A stretch of DNA of 8,028 nt from Firmicutes bacterium UBA3941 (GTDB lineage Bacteria > Bacillota > Clostridia > Caldicoprobacterales > UBA3941), in contig DGDX01000067.1 of the NCBI GenBank assembly GCA_002385665.1, forward strand, positions 11,911 to 19,938, given 5' to 3'. Both the position numbers and the translations under genes were made by a program. The notes under the pieces are model-generated. The model made no database searches. It was not told the DNA's origin and was given only the letters and a program-made list of their open reading frames with translations. This document shows positions 1 through 5,368 of this stretch, piece by piece (within the stretch, counting starts at the first letter, position 1; the number at the start of each line of letters is the position of its first letter).

Positions 1-507
1 GGGGAATTGATGTTGTATAATGATAATGAAACGGTCTTTTCTACCGCCCGGCTTAAGATGGGTAGCGGTAACTCGGGTCTACTGGTAACAGAGGTAAAAA
101 GACAGATCAAAGAAAGCAATGTAGCGGCGGATCTAGCAATTATCGACGGTTCCCCCGGTATTGGATGCCCTGTTATAGCGTCCATAACTGGGGTTGATAT
201 GGTTCTAGTGGTTGCTGAACCCTCTATTTCCGGGATCAGTGATATGGAACGGATAATCAGGATCGGCGAGGGTTTCCAGGTTAAAATGGCGGTATGTATC
301 AACAAATATGACACAAACCTGAAGAATACAGAAAGAATAGAGAATTTTTGCAGGGAGAGAGATCTTCCGCTGTTGGGTAGGATCCCCTTTGATTCCCAAG
401 CCGTATGGGCCATTAATAACGGGCTGAGCATCATCGATATAGAATGCAGATCAGGACATGCCCTTAGGACTATTTTTGAAAAAACCATGAAAATCTTATT
501 TGAGTAA
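1..507 (+). CDS. MinD/ParA-type P-loop ATPase, C-terminal part (5' end outside window)
   Basis: The reading frame is open to the left edge, so this is the C-terminal part of a longer protein. The visible residues match the second half of the MinD-like ATPases of anaerobes, which usually carry an inserted two-[4Fe-4S] ferredoxin domain. Seen: a Walker B-like strand followed by DGSPGIGCPVIAS, then a VLVVAEPSISG stretch, then the nucleotide-base loop CINKYD, and a C-terminal GRIPFD followed by helices. The Walker A loop and any ferredoxin cysteines would lie upstream and cannot be checked. In-frame TTG and ATG codons at 7 and 10 are internal, because homology to the family continues before them. 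It is followed after 92 bases by an Mrp-type ATPase and then a NifX-type protein. This grouping is common in anaerobic bacteria and archaea and suggests a role in ATP-driven assembly or transfer of a metal cofactor. The exact client is unknown. Confidence 0.85.
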   Translation, partial: GELMLYNDNETVFSTARLKMGSGNSGLLVTEVKRQIKESNVAADLAIIDGSPGIGCPVIASITGVDMVLVVAEPSISGISDMERIIRIGEGFQVKMAVCINKYDTNLKNTERIENFCRERDLPLLGRIPFDSQAVWAINNGLSIIDIECRSGHALRTIFEKTMKILFE

Positions 508-560
508 TTAGCCCTTGTGTTGGTTTGGTATCTCGATCTGGCCGGCATAAGGCGTTAGTC

Positions 561-579
561 ATATCTTAACAATATCTTA
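561..579 (+). repeat. Short direct repeat ATATCTTA upstream of the Mrp gene
   Basis: The octamer ATATCTTA occurs at 561-568 and again at 572-579, a spacing of 11 bases or about one helical turn. It lies just upstream of the ribosome binding site of the Mrp-type gene. The spacing would allow two protein subunits to bind the same DNA face, but the copy is short and AT-rich and may be chance. I find no good promoter next to it. Confidence 0.2.
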
Positions 580-599
580 TAGGCAAAGGAGATAACTTT

Positions 600-1427
600 A
601 TGAGCAATAATTGCAATATGGATTGTGGAAGCTGTAGCGAGGAATGTAGCGAAAGGACTGCCCCCAAAGCTGACTTCAGGGAAAAACCTCACGAGCTCAG
701 CAATATTAAAAAGGTGATTGGGATTATAAGCGGAAAAGGTGGAGTGGGAAAATCCTTGGTAACATCCATGCTTGCCGTAACCATGAACAGGAGAGGGCAT
801 AAAACTGCTATTTTAGATGCAGATGTAACCGGGCCGTCCATACCCAAGGCTTTCGGAATAACTGGGAAGGCTACGGGGAACGAATTAGGCATGTTCCCCA
901 TAAGGAGTACCACAGGGATAAACATAATGTCAATAAATATGCTGCTGGCAAATGAAACCGATCCGGTAATATGGAGGGGACCCATTATAGGGGGTACCGT
1001 TAAACAGTTCTGGACCGATGTAATCTGGGGGGATGTGGATTATATGTTTATAGATATGCCCCCGGGAACCGGGGATGTTCCCCTAACTGTTTTCCAATCC
1101 ATACCAGTGGATGGGGTAGTGGTTGTGACCTCTCCCCAGGAGCTGGTGTCCATGATAGTATCCAAGGCCGTTAAAATGGCGGAAATGATGAGAATTCCCA
1201 TTATTGGAATAGTTGAAAACATGTCATATTTTGAATGCCCTGACTGCCGGGGAAGACATGAAATATTCGGCGAAAGCCATATCGATGAAATTGCCGATAG
1301 GTATAATATTGAGGTCCTGGCCAAGCTCCCTATAGATCCAAGAATTCCACAGGCTTGTGACAGGGGCATGATTGAGCTGTTTGAGGGTAACTGGATGGAC
1401 GATGTTGCCAAGGCATTGGAAGGATAG
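600..1427 (+). CDS. mrp: Mrp/NBP35 family Fe-S cluster carrier ATPase
   Basis: This protein of 275 residues belongs to the Mrp/ApbC/NBP35 branch of deviant-Walker P-loop ATPases, which bind a bridging [4Fe-4S] cluster as dimers and pass it to apo-proteins in the cytoplasm. Seen: the deviant Walker A GKGGVGKS at residues 45-52; the switch region DADVTGPSIPKAFG; the Walker B region MFIDMPPGTGD; the family motif VVVTSPQELVS; NMSYFECPDC with the cluster-binding CxxC at C213 and C216. In addition there is an N-terminal cysteine motif C5-x3-C9-x2-C12-x3-C16, reminiscent of the N-terminal cluster of NBP35 but with different spacing. The ATG at 600 is supported by AAAGGAGA at 585-592. It sits between a MinD-like ATPase and a NifX-type protein (28-base gap), so these probably form one operon for cofactor assembly. 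Assignment to the family is firm; the client proteins are unknown. Confidence 0.93.
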   Translation: MSNNCNMDCGSCSEECSERTAPKADFREKPHELSNIKKVIGIISGKGGVGKSLVTSMLAVTMNRRGHKTAILDADVTGPSIPKAFGITGKATGNELGMFPIRSTTGINIMSINMLLANETDPVIWRGPIIGGTVKQFWTDVIWGDVDYMFIDMPPGTGDVPLTVFQSIPVDGVVVVTSPQELVSMIVSKAVKMAEMMRIPIIGIVENMSYFECPDCRGRHEIFGESHIDEIADRYNIEVLAKLPIDPRIPQACDRGMIELFEGNWMDDVAKALEG

Positions 1428-1440
1428 GCCAACAAAGGAA

Positions 1441-1447
1441 AAGGAGG
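1441..1447 (+). promoter_or_regulatory. Strong ribosome binding site that fixes a TTG start
   Basis: AAGGAGG lies 8 bases before TTG at 1456 and is a near-perfect Shine-Dalgarno sequence. It is the main reason for starting the NifX-type gene at 1456 rather than at the ATG at 1372 inside the Mrp gene. Confidence 0.85.
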
Positions 1448-1455
1448 AATTTAAA

Positions 1456-1794
1456 TTGAAAATAGCCGTTGCCAGCGAAGGCAGGAACATAACCGAACAT
1501 TTCGGACATTGTGAGAACTTTAATATCTTTTATATAGAGGATAAGAAGATAGTAAAAAGCGAATCAATTCCAAATCCCGGGCATAGGCCTGGTTTTTTAC
1601 CCAACTATCTAAATGATTTAGGAGTAGGGGTCATCATCTCCGGCGGGATGGGCAGTGGTGCAGTAGATATCTTCCGTGAAAAGGGCATTGAGGTTGTAAT
1701 AGGAGCCAGGGGAGATGCCCGGGATACTGTAGAAAAATACCTGGGTGGAACTCTGGAATTCAGTGGTTCAGTCTGTGATGAGCATGGTAGATGA
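1456..1794 (+). CDS. NifX/NifB-type dinitrogenase Fe-Mo cofactor-binding family protein
   Basis: A small cytoplasmic protein of 112 residues with the RNase H-like fold of the NifX/NafY/NifB C-terminal family, which holds Fe-S or Fe-Mo precursor clusters. Seen: the N-terminal strand KIAVASEG; the ligand-loop motif EHFGHC at residues 14-19; the family motif HRPGFLP at 43-49; IISGGMGSGA from residue 60; and a tail with C107 and H110. Translation is placed at TTG 1456 because AAGGAGG precedes it by 8 bases and the first residues then match the family start exactly. The longer frame from 1372 would overlap the Mrp gene by 56 bases and add 28 residues with no family resemblance. Stand-alone members of this family are widespread in organisms that do not fix nitrogen and often sit beside Mrp and MinD-like ATPases. 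The role is therefore probably as a metal-cluster chaperone or acceptor for its neighbours, not nitrogen fixation. The gene ends 36 bases from the convergent RNase Z gene, with no visible terminator hairpin between. Confidence 0.9.
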   Translation: MKIAVASEGRNITEHFGHCENFNIFYIEDKKIVKSESIPNPGHRPGFLPNYLNDLGVGVIISGGMGSGAVDIFREKGIEVVIGARGDARDTVEKYLGGTLEFSGSVCDEHGR

Positions 1795-1830
1795 TCCTGC
1801 CGCAAGAACCCAATGTGAAACTACATCTCA

Positions 1831-2808
1831 TTAAGAGGTGCGTGCAGGAGAGTACCTTAAGATATTAGTGATACCGTCATGACCTAGAATCGTATTAGGG
1901 AAAAGCCCCGTTGCGTTTTTTAGATAGAATTCTGGATCATCCATCGCAGGACTAAAATGGGTGAGCCAGAGTTCTTTTACCTTTCCTTTAAGGGCAAGTT
2001 CAGCGGCTTCACGATAGGTCATATGCTTATTCTTTAGGGCTTTTTCCTGGTCTTCGTCAGCCCCGTAGGTACCCTCGCATACAAGCAGGTCACTTCGACA
2101 AATAAAAGTCGGTATGGTATCAATCGGCCTGGTATCGGTTATATAGCTCAGTTTTATACCCCTTCGCTCTTCTCCTAAGACCATATGGGGTTCGTATATG
2201 TGTTTTCCGTCCACAACTGTTTCCCCTTGTTGGAGTCTTTTCCAGTATCTCACAGGGATACCTTGCTGAATTGCCCTATCCGGATAAAATCTAGGCCTTC
2301 TAGGTATATAAAGGCTATAACCCAGACAGGGGGAAGAGTGGTGGAGCTTCAGGGTAGAGAGAATAATCTCCACTTTCCCTTTAGCTTCTGCTGATCCGTG
2401 ATTAAGCTTAAGGCCTCCTGAGGCAGGATCTGGATACAAGGATAGGGGAGCCTGGGGGTTTTCGATTATATCCACACCAAAAGGTAAGTATGGGATTGTC
2501 TGCCTCAGTGCTTGGATTATTTCATTTACACCTGAAGGTCCGATTATTGTAAGGGATTCAGTTCTTCCACTGTTACCCATGGTCGACAATAACCCCGGCA
2601 GGCCATATATGTGATCTCCGTGAAAATGGGTCAGGCATATGATATCCAGGGTTTTAAACCCGGTTTTATTTTCCCTCATGGAAACCTGGGTGCCTTCCCC
2701 GCAATCTATGAGAATTTTTCTCGATTGGTAGTCTATGAGCATAGATGAAAGGTATCTGTTGGGCATGGGCATACCGCCACCGCTGCCTAAAAGGGTTACC
2801 ACTATCAA
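1831..2808 (-). CDS. rnz: Ribonuclease Z (tRNA 3' endonuclease)
   Basis: This metallo-beta-lactamase-fold endonuclease removes 3' trailers from tRNA precursors, acting in the cytoplasm as a two-zinc dimer. Seen over 325 residues: the N-terminal LLGSGGGMP; DCGEGTQ at 35-41; the zinc motif HFHGDH at 61-66 followed by GLPGL; IIGPSG at 88-93; HSSPCLGY at 157-164; ITDTRP with metal-binding D225; HMTYREAA with H262; LTHFSP with H284. The RxYWKRLQxGE-type segment before the DTRP motif is also typical of RNase Z and separates it from other metallo-beta-lactamases. It is slightly longer than the usual roughly 307 residues, with extra sequence at about 118-145 before the HSSPCLGY segment. The start is a TTG at 2808-2806 preceded by a strong Shine-Dalgarno; the first residues match the family start. 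It is convergent with the NifX-type gene and divergent from the glycohydrolase gene. Confidence 0.95.
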   Translation of the reverse strand: MIVVTLLGSGGGMPMPNRYLSSMLIDYQSRKILIDCGEGTQVSMRENKTGFKTLDIICLTHFHGDHIYGLPGLLSTMGNSGRTESLTIIGPSGVNEIIQALRQTIPYLPFGVDIIENPQAPLSLYPDPASGGLKLNHGSAEAKGKVEIILSTLKLHHSSPCLGYSLYIPRRPRFYPDRAIQQGIPVRYWKRLQQGETVVDGKHIYEPHMVLGEERRGIKLSYITDTRPIDTIPTFICRSDLLVCEGTYGADEDQEKALKNKHMTYREAAELALKGKVKELWLTHFSPAMDDPEFYLKNATGLFPNTILGHDGITNILRYSPARTS

Positions 2809-2813
2809 TTAAT

Positions 2814-2822
2814 CCTTCCTCC
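2814..2822 (-). promoter_or_regulatory. Ribosome binding site supporting the TTG start of RNase Z
   Basis: On the minus strand GGAGGAAGG lies 5 bases upstream of TTG at 2808-2806 (the GGAGG core is 9 bases away). No ATG or GTG upstream of this point is in frame with family-like sequence, so TTG is the best start. Confidence 0.7.
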
Positions 2823-2891
2823 CCAAAATTAATATATCTAACCTTTCTTCTTAAGGATACTATAGCTGAATTTCATATACAATAGTTTATG

Positions 2892-2920
2892 TTGACATGC
2901 AACTGGCTATTAAATACAAT
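2892..2920 (+). promoter_or_regulatory. Near-consensus sigma-A promoter for the glycohydrolase gene
   Basis: TTGACA at 2892-2897 is a perfect -35 hexamer. After exactly 17 bases comes TACAAT at 2915-2920, one mismatch from the consensus -10. Transcription would begin near 2927, leaving a leader of about 180 bases before the ATG at 3106. It lies in the 297-base gap between the divergent RNase Z and glycohydrolase genes. The only leftward candidate I see, TTGCAT-17-TATATG on the minus strand (2902-2874), is much weaker and overlaps this one. This is sequence matching only; no transcript data. Confidence 0.75.
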
Positions 2921-2931
2921 ACCAATTATAC

Positions 2932-2941
2932 AAGTATACTT
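2932..2941. promoter_or_regulatory. Perfect palindrome AAGTATACTT next to the predicted start site
   Basis: AAGTATACTT is a perfect 10-base palindrome beginning about 5 bases after the predicted transcription start. The pentamer TATAC also occurs twice here (2927-2931 and 2935-2939). A site at this position could be a repressor operator, but the palindrome is short and AT-rich and the binding protein is unknown. Confidence 0.3.
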
Positions 2942-2960
2942 AAACTGGGTAATTTGCCTA

Positions 2961-2999
2961 TTATGCTGGTACATAATCGCATACGGTTAACCAGTATAG
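2961..2999 (+). repeat. Imperfect inverted repeat / stem-loop in the leader
   Basis: Bases 2961-2970 can pair with 2990-2999 to form a 10-pair stem (two G-U pairs) closing a 19-base loop. The right arm overlaps a perfect 8-base palindrome GGTTAACC at 2985-2992. There is no run of T after it, so it is not a rho-independent terminator. It could be an RNA structure in the leader or a DNA operator. Nothing in the leader matches a riboswitch class I recognise. Confidence 0.3.
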
Positions 3000-3105
3000 C
3001 GCATCAATTCAACCTGGAGTAAACTTCTTATGAAATAAAGGAGTATGTTTTAAGCAGAAATATAGTTTCAGGCAATAAAAGCCATGGAAGAGGGAGGGTA
3101 CAATT

Positions 3106-4449
3106 ATGTTACAGAAACAAGGCTGGATGAGGTATGATACGGAGCTTATGTTTGAATGGAAACAAGCCAGGGATGAAGGTCGGGATGTGGAACATCTTAA
3201 AGAACTTTGCCAACAGGTAGCAGGGGCAGCCAAGGATGAATCCTATAAGGAGATTGCTCAGGGAATCCGCCAAAAGCTAATAAATGCACCTGTTTTACCG
3301 GATCACCCCTATGTTGAACCATCAGAGTTAAAGGATATTTTGGATGAAAGAAGAAAACCAAAAACAAACCTTGATAGGAATATATCCCTGGAGGAACTGA
3401 AGATCAAGTTGGCAGGGGCGTGGATTGGACGCATATCGGGATGTTTGTTGGGAAAACCCGTAGAAGGTTTTAAAAGAAAGCAGCTGGATGAATTATTAAA
3501 AGTGACAGGGAATTATCCCATGGAAAGGTATATCACCAGGGATCAAATACCGGATAAATTTGCCGAGGTAATCGAATACGATCCGAATATATTTGAAAAG
3601 CGCTGCTGGGCGGATACAATTGATGGGATAGCACCTGTAGATGATGATACCAATTATACTGTACTGGCAATGAAGATAGTTGAGGAATATGGTATAGATT
3701 TTTGCCCCGATGATGTTTTGGAAGCATGGCTTTCATGGGTCCCTATGTTTTCAACCTGTACAGCGGAGCGGGTTGCATATAGGAATGCGGCATCCGGTTT
3801 GTACGCTCCTGAGACAGCTGTCCATAACAACCCATATCGTGAATGGATAGGCGCGCAGATTCGTGGGGACTTTTATGGCTATATAAACCCGGGAGATCCG
3901 GAAAAGGCAGCCGAGATGGCCTGGAGAGATGCATGTATTTCACATGTGAGGAACGGAATATATGGTGAAATGTTTGTTGCAGCCATGAATGCTGCGGCCA
4001 TGGTAACAGATGATATTATTACGGTTATCGAATCCGGTCTGGACCAAATACCGTCAAAGTCCAGGTTATACAGGGACGTAAACCAGGTTCTTGATTGGTA
4101 TAAATCCGGTGAAACCGTGGATAAGGTAATCGATTATATCCACCAGCAATATGACGAATACGATGCCCATGATTGGTGCCATACAAACTCCAATGCAATG
4201 GTTGTGGTTATGGCCTTGTTGTATGGGGATATGGATTTTGGTAAGTCGATTTGTCTTTCAGTGCAGGCTGCATTTGACACCGATTGCAATGGGGCGACGG
4301 TAGGCTCAATTATGGGGATGATTCTGGGAAAAAACAAGATCCCTCCATATTGGTATGAAGGCTTTAATCTACGCCTTGCCACTACTATAATAGGCTATCC
4401 TCAGGTAACGGTAGATGAATTGGTTGAAAAAACTTTGCAGCTAATATAA
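3106..4449 (+). CDS. ADP-ribosylglycohydrolase family protein with N-terminal extension
   Basis: This protein of 447 residues has the all-helical ARH/DraG fold, whose known members cleave ADP-ribose N- or O-glycosidic bonds using two magnesium ions. Seen: a helical N-terminal extension of about 100 residues unrelated to the core; then GAWIGRISGCLLGKP at 104-118, the usual core start; a metal motif VDDDTNYT with D179-D181 and T182; IGAQIRGDFYGYINPG from 248; HDWCHTNSNA at 355-364; and the C-terminal metal motif DTDCNGATVGSIMG with D391 and D393. The key acidic residues of both metal motifs are present, so the enzyme is probably active. ATG 3106 has GGGAGG at 3092-3097. No ADP-ribosyltransferase or macrodomain gene is visible, and this subgroup differs from nitrogenase-linked DraG, so the substrate could be an ADP-ribosylated molecule or another ribosyl glycoside. 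It is the first of four co-directional genes, behind a strong predicted promoter. Confidence 0.88.
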   Translation: MLQKQGWMRYDTELMFEWKQARDEGRDVEHLKELCQQVAGAAKDESYKEIAQGIRQKLINAPVLPDHPYVEPSELKDILDERRKPKTNLDRNISLEELKIKLAGAWIGRISGCLLGKPVEGFKRKQLDELLKVTGNYPMERYITRDQIPDKFAEVIEYDPNIFEKRCWADTIDGIAPVDDDTNYTVLAMKIVEEYGIDFCPDDVLEAWLSWVPMFSTCTAERVAYRNAASGLYAPETAVHNNPYREWIGAQIRGDFYGYINPGDPEKAAEMAWRDACISHVRNGIYGEMFVAAMNAAAMVTDDIITVIESGLDQIPSKSRLYRDVNQVLDWYKSGETVDKVIDYIHQQYDEYDAHDWCHTNSNAMVVVMALLYGDMDFGKSICLSVQAAFDTDCNGATVGSIMGMILGKNKIPPYWYEGFNLRLATTIIGYPQVTVDELVEKTLQLI

Positions 4450-4547
4450 TCAGACAGAAAAGGTTTTTACGCGGTAGTTATTAGTTGGTCTCTGGATGGA
4501 GTATATTGTGTTTTTTAAAGTATATTATCAGATTAAAAGGGTGGGAT

Positions 4548-5276
4548 ATGGCGAATAAGTTTAACTCTGTTATTAAGAGGTTGGATTGGAAGAAGATAAT
4601 AGGCGCATTGCTTTTGATTACTCTGCTATTTTCAATACTATATTCCATTGTAAAGATAGTAAATGCACCTCATGAAGGAGAAGGTCTGGATGAATCCGTA
4701 AGAGTCAAAAGTGACTATACCTTAATGCTGATACAGTGTGTATTGGGACTTATAGTTATGGCAATACCCTCTCTGATTGAGAGAAGGTGGATGATCAACA
4801 TACCAAACTATATGTATGTGCTTTATTTTATATTTCTATACTGCGCCATATACCTTGGTGAAGTCAGAAATTTTTATTTTGTTATACCTCATTGGGATAC
4901 CATATTACATGCTTTTAGTGGTGCCATGTTAGGGGCTCTGGGTTTTAGTTTGGTAAGTATCTTAAACGGTTCAAAGCGCCTGAGATTGAAGTTAAGCCCT
5001 TTTTTTATAGCCTTGTTTGCATTTTGTTTTGCCCTTGCGGCAGGTAGCGTTTGGGAAATCTATGAATATACCTTTGACGGCCTGTTAACGCTAAACATGC
5101 AAAAATATGCTTTGGAGGACGGAACCTTGCTAGTAGGCCGTGAGGCATTAAGGGATACCATGAAGGATATCATCGTAGATGCCTTAAGTGCACTTATAAT
5201 CTCAATCCTAGGGTTTTTGACTATCAAGAAGGACAAATTGGCAAAGGACTATGAAAAAGCAACAGAGATTGAGTAG
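4548..5276 (+). CDS. Six-helix integral membrane protein, YjdF/DUF2238-like
   Basis: A membrane protein of 242 residues from the ATG at 4548. Likely membrane helices lie at about 17-38, 57-77, 86-104, 115-139, 151-170 and 208-226, with a charged C-terminal tail. Motifs seen: PHWDTILHAFSGAMLG at 114-129, WEIYEYTFDG at 169-178, and DTMKDIIVDALSAL at 203-216. The pattern of H-W-D-x3-H, W-E-x2-E and D-x3-D-x3-D resembles the YjdF/DUF2238 family of inner-membrane proteins of unknown function; I base this on memory of the family, not a search. The frame also opens at TTG 4485, but that adds 21 residues lacking a clear ribosome site. ATG 4548 has AAAGGG a few bases upstream and gives a typical basic cytoplasmic start. 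It lies between the glycohydrolase gene and tex with gaps of about 98 and 92 bases; no functional link is evident. Confidence 0.75.
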   Translation: MANKFNSVIKRLDWKKIIGALLLITLLFSILYSIVKIVNAPHEGEGLDESVRVKSDYTLMLIQCVLGLIVMAIPSLIERRWMINIPNYMYVLYFIFLYCAIYLGEVRNFYFVIPHWDTILHAFSGAMLGALGFSLVSILNGSKRLRLKLSPFFIALFAFCFALAAGSVWEIYEYTFDGLLTLNMQKYALEDGTLLVGREALRDTMKDIIVDALSALIISILGFLTIKKDKLAKDYEKATEIE

Positions 5277-5368
5277 CTGAGTTTTTGGGTATAGTATATT
5301 AGCCCAATAGGACAAGGATAGACCAGCTGATAGAGAACCGTTATCATCTATGTTGGGAGTAATTATTT

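Noticed and set aside
555..583. Possible promoter before mrp (TTAGTC, 17 bases, TATAGG)
   Set aside because: The -35 hexamer matches the consensus at only two positions.
1040..1435. 131-residue open frame on the minus strand inside mrp
   Set aside because: It lies antisense to a well-supported gene, its product matches no family I recognise, and its codons mirror the mrp frame.
1372..1455. Longer start for the NifX-type gene at ATG 1372
   Set aside because: The extra 28 residues show no family resemblance and overlap the end of mrp. TTG 1456 has an AAGGAGG site 8 bases upstream and gives the exact family N-terminus.
1795..1830. Possible bidirectional terminator between the convergent NifX-type and RNase Z genes
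   Set aside because: I find no GC-rich hairpin with a T run on either strand.
3030..3052. Tiny open frames (Met-Lys-stop and Met-Phe-stop) in the glycohydrolase leader
   Set aside because: Two codons each; most likely chance, with no leader-peptide character such as runs of a regulatory amino acid.
1456..4449. A nitrogen-fixation link between the NifX-type protein and the DraG-fold glycohydrolase
   Set aside because: No nitrogenase or DraT gene is present. The two genes are separated by an opposite-strand RNase Z gene, and both families are common in organisms that do not fix nitrogen.
4485..4547. Longer start for the membrane protein at TTG 4485
   Set aside because: No clear ribosome binding site precedes it, and ATG 4548 has a purine-rich site and a typical N-terminus.
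5269..5300. Possible promoter before tex (TTGAGT with TATAGT)
   Set aside because: The spacing is only 15 bases and the -35 overlaps the end of the preceding gene; the match is weak.
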